A stretch of 64,000 bases of DNA from G963668605 sp963793625 (GTDB lineage Bacteria; Acidobacteriota; Terriglobia; Bryobacterales; Bryobacteraceae). Below the pieces are notes generated by a model that worked only from the letters and a program-made list of their open reading frames with translations, ran no database searches and was not told the origin of the DNA. The DNA is taken from the NCBI GenBank assembly GCA_963793625.1, contig CAWCAT010000038.1, forward strand, positions 1-64,000. Reading direction: 5' to 3'. Position numbers and translations under genes: made by a program. Positions 28,303 through 39,578 of the stretch are shown piece after piece; the first letter of the stretch is position 1; each line of letters opens with the position of its first letter.

Positions 28303-30717
28303 TCACTTCTCCTGCGCAGGGTTCCAGCCATCAGCGCCTTTCAAAAACTCTGCGCTGGAAAACTGCCGAGCCTCTTCAACACTAAGCTGACGGGACCAGG
28401 CCACGCGCGCCTTTGCGTTCGCGCCCGCTCCGCTCGTACGGTACTCAGCGTAAAATGCGGCCTGCTCGCGCTCGGGCTTGTCCCCGTTGTGCCACCCCTC
28501 AGGAAGTATGTGGGAGGCCATTTCACAATTCAGAAAAACTACTCGCGCTGCCTTGGCTGATGGTCTTCCGAGATAGACTTTGCGCTCAAGTCCCGGCTCC
28601 GCGGTCAATCGGCAATCAATGAAGACGAAACCGTTGCTGTCCTTCGAATTCTTGCGTGTTTGCGCAGTAAGGTAGCCCGCGCCCTTGCTGTGAATCTCGC
28701 ATTTTTCGAAAACGGCGGTTCCATTCGAGTAAATGAAATCAACCCAGCCTTCGATGTAGCAGTTTTTGAAATACTGGCGGCCACTACTGGCAAACAGCGT
28801 GCCCTGCCCGCCCAGAAATCGGCAGTTTCGAAACACGCCCTTATCACCGCTGATGTACATCGCAAGCGCCTGCGCGCCGATGCCGTAAGTATTTTCAAAG
28901 GTGATATTTTCGGCTTCGAATCCGTCCGCCAGTACGACAGTGGAACTACCAGACGATCGCTCCCCCTGCGACGCATCCGCCGCCTGGAAAAACGTCAGCA
29001 GAGTTGTGCCGCCGGCCTCACCGCGGAAAGTCAGCAGCTTGTCTTTCGGAACCCACACGCGTCCGCGATAAGTGCCTGGCTTTATTTGTAATACGATGCG
29101 CGCCGCATTGCCGGGAGGCACGGCATCGACCGCATCCTGCACGCTACGGAAATCGCCGGAACCATCAGCCGCAACAATAATCAGCGTCTTCGTCAGCGGC
29201 GCGGATACCTTCTCACGGGGCTCCCAATTGTCCGTGCGAAATGGCGAAGCGGGTAACCCGCTCTTGCCTACCAGATTGCAGACAGGATTCGGCTCCCAGG
29301 CATAACGCACAGCTGCGGGCTCGTCGATTCCGCCCGCCGAGACCACAACAGTGTCGCCCTCTACCGCTGCATCCGCCGCGACAAATTTGCGATCCGCACC
29401 GGCCACCACAAAGCCTGCCAGGTTGCCGCCGCCACGCGCCATCACACCGCTCGCCGCATGATCGAAAAACAAACGTACATTCTTCCCCTCGATCGAAAAT
29501 GTGCGGAACAGCGGACCGGAATACTCCACAGGTTCTTTGTATGCGACTGCCCGCGCCGCAAGCGCAAGACGCTGCCCCACCGGTTCCTTATCCGTAGGAT
29601 GAATGTCTTTAAGATCGCCCACATCGATCGCCACAGTCATCGCGGTATTCCTCAGCGCAAGCGCGTGCATTTGCGATTCGCGCAGAATCGGCCAGTTCCT
29701 GCCGCTATAGTTTGGAAGCTGCACGAACAGGAACGGGAAATCTCCCTGACCCCAGGCCCTGCGCCAATCCGTAATCATGGAACGAAACAGCCAGCGATAA
29801 GGGTAAGCGCCGGCCCGATCGGAATTCGATTCGCCCTGATACCAGATCGCGCCGCGGATGGCGTAGGGCGTCAGAGGCTGGATCATCCCGTTATAAAGCT
29901 GGCTCAAATTATTTTGAGAACCAGGCGCGCCGCCAAAGTACAGAGGGGATGGCTCGGGCTTTCCAGTACGCCGCGCCAGTTCAGATTCAGTCTTCCAGCG
30001 CTCGTATTGCGAATCGTACTTCGCTTTCGCCTCGGAGAATGTGTCCAGCGTTTTTGCGTAATCGTCAAAAACAAAGCGCAGTGCCGGGTCGTCTGCGAGC
30101 GTCTCGCGACTCGTCCAGGCCTGCGCCTTCGTGCCGCCCCAGGCAGCCTCAAGAATGCCAACCGGCACATTCTTGTGTTGGTGCAAATCGCGCGCGTAGT
30201 AATAGGCAACGGCTGAGAATTGTGGTGCGGATTCGGGTGAACAAATCGTCCACTCGCCGCCAACGTCTTCCTGCGGATACATCGCCAAATGGAATTTTAC
30301 GCGAAAGAACCGGATTAACGGGAATTTCGCAGCAGCGGCGGTTTGCTTGCTGTCCTTCGCCTGGCTGAGTTTCAGTTGCATATTGGATTGTCCGGAGGCA
30401 ACCCAGACCTCGCCCACCAGGACATCCTGAAGCACAATAGTGTTGCGACCGCGCACCGTCATCTCGCCCGACGCTCCCGCTTTCAACGGTTTCAGGTGCA
30501 ATTCCCAACGACCGTTGGCGGAGGTAACAGCCGCAGAATGCTGGCCTTGGAACTCCACCGTCACCGCTTCGCCTGGATCAGCCCACCCCCAGATGCGGAC
30601 CGGCCGGCCCGATTGGAGCACCATGTGATCGGAAAGCAAACGGGGCAGACTGACCTCCCCGCACGCGGCACCGGCAAGCAGCACAGATACCAGACAACGC
30701 AGCAATAATTGCGACAC
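28303..30717 (-). CDS. Sialate O-acetylesterase-pectinesterase fusion, secreted
   Basis: A bifunctional protein of about 804 residues. The GTG at 30717 begins a signal peptide (SQLLLRCLVSVLLAGAACG); a TTG at 30735 is the alternative. Residues about 25-500 are a sialate-esterase-type SGNH enzyme: LLSDHMVLQSGRPVRIWGWA, WVASGQSNMQLKLSQ, AAWGGTKAQAW and GAIWYQGESNSDRAG. Residues about 509-780 are a CE8 pectin methylesterase beta-helix: DGSGDFRSVQDAVDAVP, FRNCRFLGGQGTLF, YIEGWVDFIYSNGTAVFEKC and KVYLGRP. The usual YLGRPW tryptophan is serine here and the GxVDFIFG loop is WVDFIYSN, so activity may be altered; the aspartates and the arginine are kept. It would remove both acetyl and methyl esters from pectin, ahead of the divergent lyases. 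Confidence 0.87.
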   Translation of the reverse strand: MSQLLLRCLVSVLLAGAACGEVSLPRLLSDHMVLQSGRPVRIWGWADPGEAVTVEFQGQHSAAVTSANGRWELHLKPLKAGASGEMTVRGRNTIVLQDVLVGEVWVASGQSNMQLKLSQAKDSKQTAAAAKFPLIRFFRVKFHLAMYPQEDVGGEWTICSPESAPQFSAVAYYYARDLHQHKNVPVGILEAAWGGTKAQAWTSRETLADDPALRFVFDDYAKTLDTFSEAKAKYDSQYERWKTESELARRTGKPEPSPLYFGGAPGSQNNLSQLYNGMIQPLTPYAIRGAIWYQGESNSDRAGAYPYRWLFRSMITDWRRAWGQGDFPFLFVQLPNYSGRNWPILRESQMHALALRNTAMTVAIDVGDLKDIHPTDKEPVGQRLALAARAVAYKEPVEYSGPLFRTFSIEGKNVRLFFDHAASGVMARGGGNLAGFVVAGADRKFVAADAAVEGDTVVVSAGGIDEPAAVRYAWEPNPVCNLVGKSGLPASPFRTDNWEPREKVSAPLTKTLIIVAADGSGDFRSVQDAVDAVPPGNAARIVLQIKPGTYRGRVWVPKDKLLTFRGEAGGTTLLTFFQAADASQGERSSGSSTVVLADGFEAENITFENTYGIGAQALAMYISGDKGVFRNCRFLGGQGTLFASSGRQYFKNCYIEGWVDFIYSNGTAVFEKCEIHSKGAGYLTAQTRKNSKDSNGFVFIDCRLTAEPGLERKVYLGRPSAKAARVVFLNCEMASHILPEGWHNGDKPEREQAAFYAEYRTSGAGANAKARVAWSRQLSVEEARQFSSAEFLKGADGWNPAQEK

Positions 30718-30764
30718 TCGATCATTGTACGGCAAAAATCATTCTGTTTTTTGATCGGAAAGTC

Positions 30765-30793
30765 TTGTATTGTAAGCGCTGACACTGCATAAT
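30765..30793 (+). promoter_or_regulatory. Sigma70-type promoter with embedded LacI-like operator
   Basis: TTGTAT (30765-30770) and CATAAT (30788-30793) are spaced by 17 bases and sit 27 bases before the TonB receptor ATG. Between them TGTAAGCGCTGACA (30771-30784) is a near-palindrome centred on GCGC, of the form bound by LacI/GalR regulators. Binding there would block the promoter. No LacI-family gene is in the window, so the regulator is unknown. Confidence 0.5.
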
Positions 30794-30819
30794 CATTACG
30801 GGTTTAGGGAGAGTTGCTC

Positions 30820-33800
30820 ATGAGGTTAGCTGGAGTTGTATTTCTTTTGTGCGCAGGAAGTGTCCTCGCACAAACTAATCGTGGAGGTATCAGCGGAACG
30901 ATTTTCGACGGATCGGGCGCGGTTGTGCCCAATGCATCCGTAATCGTCAAAAATCTTGGCACAAACCTGGAATCCCGCACAAAAACATCAGAAGCAGGGA
31001 CGTATAGCGTACTTTCCCTGGACCCTGTGACCTACAGGGTCACGGTCTCGGTCGAGGGTTTCAAAAAGGAAGTTGTCGATCAGATCAAGGTCGACACCGC
31101 GACGATTGCGACGGTTAACGTCTCACTGGAGGCTGGCTCCGTATCCACTGAGGTCACCGTGCAAGCGGAAGTGGCGCAGGTCAATACGGAATCCGGCACC
31201 ACGAGCACCACCGTGAATGAGCGTCAGATTCAGGACATTCCGTTGGTCAATCGCAGCGTGCTGGATCTTGCGATGACGCAACCCAACGTCATGGGTGCAG
31301 CCGGCAGCGAAGACCCTGGACTGACGGCGGGCTCCGCGGTTCCCGGCTTCAACCTGAGCGTCAACGGCGGACGTCCGGGCAGCACATTGATGATGGCCGA
31401 CGGCGCGAACAACACCGGCGTCAGCCTGGGGCGGACAATGGTCAGCTTCTCACCTGAGACAGTGCAGGAATTTACAGTCCAGACCACAGCCTATTCGGCC
31501 GAATACAGCCAGTCGGGCGGCGGCATTATTAACACCACCACCAAGTCAGGCACCAATCAGTACAGCGGAACCGCTCTGTGGTTTGTCCGTAACCCAGCCT
31601 TCGCTGCAGCGCCATGGTCAAACGCCAGCGCCAACCGCCCCCAGCCGACGCTCAAGTACAATCAGTTCTCGCTCGCAGGCGGCGGTCCAGTCTATATACC
31701 CAAGGTGTACAACGGCAAGAACAAGACGTTCTTCTTCGGAGCCATCGAGCCGCGCTACCGTCGCGATTCCCTGGCGCAGGATTCTGTACAACCTACCGAA
31801 GCCATGCGCAATGGCGATTACAGCAACATGATCAACACGGCGGCCGGCATTATCCCGGTCAACGTGGCGCAGAGATACAACCTTCCCTCGACCGGCGACG
31901 CCACCATCTATCAGGTCTTCAGCCTGGTCAACAATAATCAGTTCGTCGCAGAACCCCACTCCGGCGGCCGGCCAGACCTACCTGCCTTTCCCCGGCAACA
32001 TCATCCCGAAGAGCTGGCTTGATTCCACGGCGCTCAAGGCGCTCAAATACATCACGCCAGCCGGCAACTGGTACTCCGGTTCGAACGGCAACCCGGCGAA
32101 CTTGTTCAATCCGCGCCTGCTGCGGCAGGACGAGAAACGCTACACGATCAAGATCGACCACACCGTGTCGGCGATGAACCGGCTGAGTTTCCGTTATACG
32201 GACACTCCGATCGTGAAGACGCAGTTTACGCCAAGCAGCCCTACCTCGAACGCGGGTGATTACAACTTCGCCAAGCAGTACATGCTTTCCGATACCCACA
32301 CTTTCTCGCCGAACATCGTGAATGATCTGCGCGTCAACGTCACTACCGGTAATTTCAGCGCGACCAAGGCCCCGCAGTGGGAACCGTTCACAGGCGAGAA
32401 TCTGAACACGGAACTCGGGCTTCCGAACATCACCCCCGGCGGCGCACCGATGCTGCCGTTCATCGGCTCCGGCGGCTCGACTGAGGGTGTAAACCATGAG
32501 TACCGCTACACGCTGAATGACATTCTCTATATCAACCGCGGAAAAATGAGCTTCAAGTTCGGCGGCGAAGTTTCAAAGGCGTTTCAGAATGTGAAGCCGC
32601 TCTATGGCGCGTCCGGCGGCAACTACGAATTCCGCAATTACAACACAGATTCCAATGGCGCAAGCAATGGCACTGGAGGCAATTCGTTTGCCGACTTCAT
32701 GATCGGTGTCCCGTTCCGCGTTACCCTGCGCAACACGCTGGTTCCTTATTACTATCGCTGGAACAGCTTCGCCGGGTTTGTTCAGAACGATTGGAAAGTG
32801 AAGCCGACACTCACATTAAACTTAGGTCTGCGCTATTCGCTGCAGATGCCCCGCACCGAAAAATACGATCATCAGGGTGTCTTCCTGCCGGAACTAGCCA
32901 AGACATTTCCACTCGACAAGCCGCTGACTCTCGCCAATGGCAAAGTGATTAGCTCTGTAGTCGTCCCGCCGTTCGGCTGGGTCGGACGCGGCGGCCGCAC
33001 TCGGTCTCTTTACCCGGCTGATTACCGCCAGTTCGAACCTCGCTTCGGTTTTGCATGGAGCCCGCGATTTCTTGCCGATCACCGCGTAACATTGCGAGGG
33101 GGGTACGGACTTTCGCACGCTCCGGTGACGGGCGCAGCTCGTTTGCCCAACCCCGATTTCGGCGCAGTCAGCACGGCCTACGGCCCGACAACGGGACAAG
33201 TGAATCCGGCCTACATCATGCGCCTCGGATCGAACCCGCCCAAGATCATCAACCAGACTGTTGACCAATTGCTCGGCATTCAAGGCGATGGTATAGACTA
33301 CTCCGGCAGCCTGAACTATCAAGGAATCGCGTACGCCATTTCTCAGAATGTGAAGACCCCGTATTCGCAGAGCTGGAACATGACTGTTGCCTGGCAGGCT
33401 AATCGCACGACCACGTTGGAAATTGCCTACGTCGGAAACAAAGGAACGCACCTGTTCATGCCGCGCCAGAACATCAACGGCAAAGACCTCGACTACCTGG
33501 AATACCTCAACGCGAATAATGTGAGCACCACAACCAACATTGCCGACCCGCTGGGCCGTAAGAGCTCGACCGGCGCGGTGTTGCAGGTGGCAAATTCCAC
33601 GCTGGCCAGTCCCTATCTGGGCTTCAATAGTTTGAATATGTTCTATGACGCATCGGCCAACAGCATCCGCCATGCCGGATATGTCAGTGTTATCCACCGC
33701 GTCAGCCGCGGCCTCACGTTTACATCGAACTTCACGATGGGCAAATCCCTCGACGATTCGTCCGATTCAGGTGTGGACAAAAACGTCCTGGGAACTGGCC

Positions 33801-34726
33801 GTGTGGACGGTCAGGCCGCTTTCGGATCGGCGCGCACACTCGATCGCTCGGTTTCGATTTTTGACCAGAAGTACGTTTGGAACTCAACCTTCATTTATGA
33901 TCTGCCGTTTGGCCGCGGGCGCAGGCTTTTGAATCACGCCTGGAAGCCGCTTGAAATGCTTGCCAACAATTGGACCGCGTCGGGTGTTTTCCGCGCAATG
34001 AGCGGCACGCCACAAGTAGTCACGCTCTCTGATTCAAACCAACTCGGCGATGTTGCCCTAACGCATACCGCGCGCCCGAATATCGTTCCCGGAGTGCCAG
34101 TCATCAATCCGCTATATGATTCGGGGTGCGTTGGCGCAACCTGTCAGCCTTACACAAACCCGTCCGCATTCACGCGGCCACCGCTGGGTGAATATGGGAA
34201 CTCGCCGCGTACGCTCGACGGCCTTCGCGGACCGTGGCAGCAGTACTTCGATGCGTCGCTGCAGAAGACTTTCAAGTTCGGTGAGAGCGGAAAGCGCCGT
34301 CTGCAATTCCGTGTGGACGCTCTGAATGCCTTCAACCACTTCATCAGGAAGGTGTATCCGAATGCGGGCAGCGGAACGGACGTATATTCCGCACCGTCGC
34401 AGGCCAACGTATCCACGGCGGAGTACAACGCATGGGCAATCGCCAATGGAAAGCCCCAGCAGAATACGCCTGAGGGTGCAGCCTTGCTGGCTCAGTCAGT
34501 CGCGGCCGTGAACGGAGCGCGAAATTCCAAGAACGCATTGCCTGTAGATTTCTTCAGCGTCGCACCGCCTGAGAATTTCTTCGGCAAGACCGCGAATTCG
34601 TTCGATATCACGACGCTGCAGGGCTTCAGGAACTACCGCTTGCGGCAGTCTCTGCTGACCACGTCGCTTTACATTCCGAACGGGCAGGCTCGTTACATCC
34701 AGTTCGGTTTGAAGTTCTTTTTCTAG
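30820..34726 (+). pseudogene. TonB-dependent receptor, Oar-like (pectin locus), frameshifted
   Basis: An outer-membrane receptor of about 1300 residues. The ATG at 30820 lies behind GGGAGAG and opens a signal peptide (MRLAGVVFLLCAGSVLAQ). Domains: carboxypeptidase-regulatory sandwich (GGISGTIFDGSGAVVPNASVIVKN), plug (IPLVNRSVLDLAMTQPNVMG, FNLSVNGGRPGSTLMMADG) and a long barrel ending in YIQFGLKFFF. The frame is lost near 31960-31972 in a GGCGGCCGG tract; dropping one base yields GQTYLPFPGNIIPKSWLDSTALK and joins the piece ending at 32022 to the piece ending at 34726. The length exceeds a multiple of three by one. It heads the transcript with the oligogalacturonate lyase and the heparinase-like enzyme, so uptake of pectic oligosaccharides is the likely role. 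Confidence 0.85.
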
Positions 34727-35954
34727 ATGCAACACCTTTCTGCACACCTGATGATTTGCGCCGCGGCCCTCAGTATGGCCGCGGCGCAACAGCCACCCAA
34801 GACCTGGATTGATCCCGATACCGGCCACCGCGTTGTTCGTCTGACTGACGAACCCGGCAGCGCCAGCCTATACTTCAATCAAAACGGATATACGGCCGAC
34901 GGCAAGAAAATGGTCTTCACCACGCCTGCCGGAATCTCTGTACTTGATCTCAAGACCTATGCCACCAAAGCCGTGGTCGCGGGTCCAGTTCGCGTGATCG
35001 TCACGGGCCGCAAGACGCAGAACGTTTATTACATCAAGGACGGAGTCGTCTGCTCGACTGACGTTGATACCGGCGTGATGCGTGAGATCGCAAAGCTGCC
35101 GCCACGCGGTTCCATCTCCACAGTCAACGCGGATGAGACGCTACTCGGTGGAACGTATATAGAAAGCACCGGAACCGATTACAATCCCAATCGGCCTCAA
35201 CAGCCGCAAACACTCGACCAGCCCCGCAACAAAGGGCAGATGATGGAGGACCGACTGGCAGCCCGTCTGCCGATGGCGCTCTTCACTGTGAATGTGAAGT
35301 CGGGTGAACTCAAGGTGATTCACCGCGCCACGGACTGGCTCAATCATCTGGAATTCTCGCCGACAGATCCCAGCGCTTATGATGCTCTGTCACGAAGGTC
35401 CGTGGCACAAAGTCGATCGCCTCTGGACGATTCGGAGTGATGGCACCCAACTTACGAAGATTCACACTCGCACCATGGCGATGGAAATTTGGGGACATGA
35501 ATTCTGGAGTGCCGATGGCAAGACAATCTGGTATGACCTGCAGACTCCGCGTGGTGAAGTTTTCTGGCTCGCGGGCTACAACGTCGAAACCCATGAGCGA
35601 ACCTGGTATCACCTGCAGCGCGACGAGTGGTCCATCCATTTCAATGTGACGAACGATGGCAAGCTGTTCTGCGGCGATGGCGGTGACCAAGGACAAGTGG
35701 CTCGCGCGAAGGATGGCAAGTGGATTTATCTCTTCCGACCAGAAGCGCTTTCAAATCGCGGTATCGTTGACAAGAACTTCGTCAACCCCGGAGTTCTGCG
35801 TGCGGAACGCCTCGTCAACATGTCAAAGCACCAGTACCGCCTGGAACCCAACGTCAGCTTCACACCAGATCAGAAGTGGGTTATATTTCGATCTAATATG
35901 TTCGGCGCCACATACACCTTCGCAGTAGAAGTCGCCAAAGCCTCCGCTCCATGA
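34727..35954 (+). pseudogene. Oligogalacturonate lyase (PL22), frameshifted
   Basis: A seven-bladed propeller enzyme of polysaccharide lyase family 22, which splits short oligogalacturonides. Its ATG immediately follows the receptor stop. Leader MQHLSAHLMICAAALSMAAAQ, then IDPDTGHRVVRLTDEPGSASLYFNQNGYT, the classic start of the family. The frame shifts at the C-run 35369-35371; removing one C gives SPTDPALMMLCHEGPWHKVDRLWTIRSDG, with the conserved CHEGPWH stretch, then MEIWGHEFWSADGKTIWYD (metal-site histidine region) and HFNVTNDGKLFCGDGGD. A secretion signal on a PL22 is notable because the enterobacterial enzyme is cytoplasmic. Coupled by ATGA to the next gene. Confidence 0.85.
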
Positions 35955-37994
35955 ACCCAAAATTTCTACTTATCTGCTTAGCTCTGATAGCCACAGCCTG
36001 CGCCGCCCAGGACACGAAGCTTGTCGGTCCGCGCATGACCGACGATAATTTGTTTACCGAGTTGGACCTCGCAAGGCCAGGACTCGAAGCCGTCGCGGCC
36101 GCGATTGCCAAGGGCGACCAGAAGGCCGCCAAACATGCGCTCGCTGAGTATTACCGCCATCGCAGCAAGCCGCTCTATTACATTGCTCTTGGCGAAAAGA
36201 CGAACCCTAAACCCGCTCATCCCGATGTCGAGCGAGCAGAGCGCGCCATAAAACATCAGTTCGAGAGCATCGGCTATCCGCATACTTTCGGGCCCGTGAT
36301 CGACTGGCACTTCGACAAGACTGCGGAGCCCGGCAGCAAGTACTCACCTAATAATGAGTGGACGTGGCAACTCAATCGACATCCCGAATGGCGCGCATTG
36401 GCCCGCGCGTATAGCGACACGTCCGACGAGAAATTCGCGCGTGAATTCGTGGCGCAAATGACTGCCTGGGCGCGTGATTGCCCGATGCCCGAAAATGCCG
36501 GGAACGTTCCGCGCTCTGCGTGGCGCACCATTGAAACAGGAATCCGCGCATCTGCAATCTGGCCTGAGCTCTGGTATCGATTCGTGCCTTCGCCTTCAAT
36601 GAGCGACGACGCCCTCATCACATTCCTTAAGGCCTACATCGATCATGCCCATCATCTGATGTCCTGGCACACGACAGGAAACTGGCTGGCAATGGAAGGC
36701 AACGGTCTATATCACGTGGGCGCGCTCTTCCCAGAATTCAAGGCGGCCGCGGCATGGCGTAGCACAGCGGAGAAATGGATCTACGCCGAGTTGAACAATC
36801 AGGTTTACCCGGACGGCGTACAAATCGAATTGGCGAGCGGCTATCACCATGTCAGCCTCGGCAATTTCCTGGATGTATACAAAATCGCCAGGCTGAACAG
36901 TATTCCGCTGCCTGCGGACTTTCTCAAACGCCTGGAAAAGATGTACGACTTTGATGTGTTCGGCGCGATGCCGGACAGGCGTCTGCCGGGCGTTCAGGAC
37001 GGAGGGTATTACGACGTGCGCAAAGCTTTGCGCGAAGCCGCCGACCTCTTCCCTGCCCGCAAGGATTTTCTCTGGTACGGCACCGACGGCAAGTCCGGAC
37101 AAGCTCCCTCTGAAAAGAGCCACGCGTTTCCGTATGCCGGATATTTTGTGATGCGCTCTGGTTGGGAACCCGACGCGCGCTGGTTGTTGTTCGATGGCGG
37201 CCCGTTCGGCTACGGCCATCAACACGAAGACAAACTCCAGATCATCGTCGCAGCTTACGGCAAAACGTTTCTGATGGATCCCGGCATCTACACGTATGAG
37301 CGTTCCAAGTGGCGCTCATATTTCATCGATTCGCCGAGCCACAACGTGGTCCTGGTCGATGGTCAACCGCAGCGCCGTCGCGGTCAACCACGCGATAGCT
37401 ATGTGGTGAAAGAACCGTTGCCGCACGTCTGGTCGAGCGGGCCGGGGTCGGACTACGTCGAAGCAACCTTCGATGAAAACTTCGGCGGAGAGGTCAAGCG
37501 CGGCGTCTCGCACACTCGCGCGATTCTGTTCATCAAACCGGATTTCTGGGTAGTGCTCGATACACTCTCAGCCAAGGACGGCAAGGAGCACACCTACGAC
37601 GCGCTGTTCCACTTCGATTCGAAAGTGAAGAGCGACGGTTTGCGCTTAGTCACGCAGAATCCCGATGAGCCAAACATGACTTTGGCCGTCCGGTCCGGAT
37701 GCCCGTATGAGTCTGAAGATTGTCGAAGGCCAGGAGGATCCGGTGCAGGGTTGGCTCACGAAGAGCATCAGCAGTGTGCGGCCCGCGCCGGTCGGCATCT
37801 ACACAGCGCGCGCAAAAACGATGCAGATGTTGTATGTGCTCGCGCCTGCGCCTAAGGGCGCAGCTGATCCGCTGAAATCTGTGGAAACGCTAGACAATGA
37901 TCCCGCTGCCGCGCGGATCACATTCACGAATGGACGCGTCTTCGAAGTGCGCTTCCAAAACGGCAAACCGGCGCAGTGGAAGCGCACGCATTAA
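35951..37994 (+). pseudogene. Heparinase II/III-like lyase of the pectin locus, frameshifted
   Basis: About 680 residues when repaired. The leader MNPKFLLICLALIATACAAQ is followed by an alpha/alpha toroid (RSAWRTIETGIRASAIWPELWYRF, HTTGNWLAMEGNGLYHVGALFPEF, YPDGVQIELASGYHHVSLGNFLD) and a heparinase II/III sandwich (WLLFDGGPFGYGHQHEDKLQI, LMDPGIYTYERSKWRSYF, SHNVVLVDGQ). The family's tyrosine/histidine catalytic regions look intact. One extra G near 37697-37698 breaks the frame; repaired, VRSDARMSLKIVEGQEDPVQGW continues to the stop at 37994. Its location after PL22 suggests activity on uronic-acid-containing pectic side chains rather than heparin. Confidence 0.82.
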
Positions 37995-39578
37995 TCACGC
38001 GAGAATCGCTTTGACCACCTCGGCCTTCTCGACGCCGGTTAGTTTCATGTCGAGGCCTTGATACTTGTACGTGAAGCGCGCGTGATCGATGCCGAACAGG
38101 TGCAGGATCGTCGCCTGGAAGTCGCGCACATGCACCGGGTCTTGCGTGATGTTGTAGCTGAAATCGTCAGTCTCGCCGTGCACGACGCCGCCTTTAATGC
38201 CGCCGCCCGCCATCCACAAACTGAAGCAACGTGGATGGTGATCGCGACCGTAGTTCGTTTTGGTGAGAGTGCCCTGAGAGTAGATCGTACGACCAAATTC
38301 ACCGGCCACGATCACGAGCGTGTCATCAAGCATGCCGCGCTGCTTCAGATCTTGTACCAGCGCGTAGCAAGGCTGGTCGATCTCTTTGCACTGGCTGGGC
38401 AGCACCTCCGGCAGGTTGCCGTGGACATCCCAACCGCGGTGATAGACCTGCACGAAGCGCACGCCGCGTTCCGCCAGGCGACGCGCCATCAGGCACGATT
38501 GCGCAAACGATCCGGGCTTGCGCGCATCCGCACCGTACATCTCCCAGGTGCTCGCAGATTCCTTGCTGACGTCGGTAAGTTCAGGCACGGACGCCTGCAT
38601 ACGGAACGCCATCTCATACTGCGCGATGCGCGTCTTTGTTTCCGGATCGCCCAGCTTCTGGAACGTGAGCTGGTTCATCTCGCCCAAAGCATCGAGCATG
38701 CGCCGCCGCACCTGCGCAGGCACGCCGTCCGGATTGTTGATGAACAACACCGGATCGCCCGAACTGCGCAGGCCGACGCCGGAGTATTGTCCTGACAAAA
38801 ATCCCGCGCTCCACAGCCGCGCCGAGATCGCCTGCACGTTGGCTTTCGGATGATAGTGCTTGGCCTGCAACACGACGAACGTAGGTAGATCCTGATTCAT
38901 GCTGCCCAAGCCGTAATGCATCCAGGACCCGATGCAAGGCCGACCGGCGCTCATGAAACCGGTTTGGAAGAATGTGATCGCAGGCTCATGGTTGATGGCA
39001 TCCGTGTGCATGCTGCGAATGATCGCGATATCGTCCGCCATCTTCGCGGTGTACGGCAGCAGTTCGGAAATCCATGCGCCGCCTTTGCCATGCTGCGCAA
39101 ATTTGAAAATCGATGGAGCGATCGGAAAGCGCGTCTGCCCGCTCGTCATCGTGGTGAGCCGCTGGCCTTTGCGAATCGACTCGGGAAGATCCTTGTCGAA
39201 CCAGTCGTTCATCTTCGGCTTGTAGTCGTAGGTCTCGATCTGCGGCGGCGCGCCCACCAGATGAAGATAAATGCAGCGCTTGGCCTTGGGCGCGAAATGC
39301 GGCAATCCCGGAAGCGCTCCGAACGATTTCGCTGATGCCGGTTTCGCATTGAGTTCTTTGCCGCCCAAAAGCGCAGCCAACGCCAATCCGCCAATGCCCT
39401 GCGCGCCACGTGCGAAAAATCTACGCCGAGATTCTTCCTTTCCGAATTCGCGCGCGAGATGATCGATAGGATGTTGGCCTGGGGCGAATTGTTGGTGCGA
39501 CGCTCGATCCAGGTCCTGCGCGGCTTGTGAGAAATGTCCTTCGTCATCCGGCAGAAGAATTCTTCGTGAGTCGCTCAT
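37995..39578 (-). CDS. DUF1501 protein (copy 1), Tat-exported
   Basis: A 527-residue DUF1501 protein of the alkaline-phosphatase/sulfatase-like superfamily common in Planctomycetes and Acidobacteria. A twin-arginine-like signal lies inside the N-terminal extension (SRRRFFARGAQGIGGLALAALLGG at about 50-73). Diagnostic segments: YLHLVGAPPQIETYDYKP, GSWMHYGLGSMNQDLPTFVVL, RRLAERGVRFVQVYHRGWDVH, VIVAGEFGRTIYSQG and GRDHHPRCFSLWMAGGG. The biochemical role is unproven. It overlaps the upstream cytochrome gene by ATGA, and the two products are almost always paired; they are thought to be exported together and to take part in sugar or glycan oxidation (inference from context). Confidence 0.85.
   Translation of the reverse strand: MSDSRRILLPDDEGHFSQAAQDLDRASHQQFAPGQHPIDHLAREFGKEESRRRFFARGAQGIGGLALAALLGGKELNAKPASAKSFGALPGLPHFAPKAKRCIYLHLVGAPPQIETYDYKPKMNDWFDKDLPESIRKGQRLTTMTSGQTRFPIAPSIFKFAQHGKGGAWISELLPYTAKMADDIAIIRSMHTDAINHEPAITFFQTGFMSAGRPCIGSWMHYGLGSMNQDLPTFVVLQAKHYHPKANVQAISARLWSAGFLSGQYSGVGLRSSGDPVLFINNPDGVPAQVRRRMLDALGEMNQLTFQKLGDPETKTRIAQYEMAFRMQASVPELTDVSKESASTWEMYGADARKPGSFAQSCLMARRLAERGVRFVQVYHRGWDVHGNLPEVLPSQCKEIDQPCYALVQDLKQRGMLDDTLVIVAGEFGRTIYSQGTLTKTNYGRDHHPRCFSLWMAGGGIKGGVVHGETDDFSYNITQDPVHVRDFQATILHLFGIDHARFTYKYQGLDMKLTGVEKAEVVKAILA

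Noticed and set aside
32894..33697. A 267-codon minus-strand open frame inside the TonB receptor
   Set aside because: Antisense to the conserved barrel region of the receptor; no independent support.
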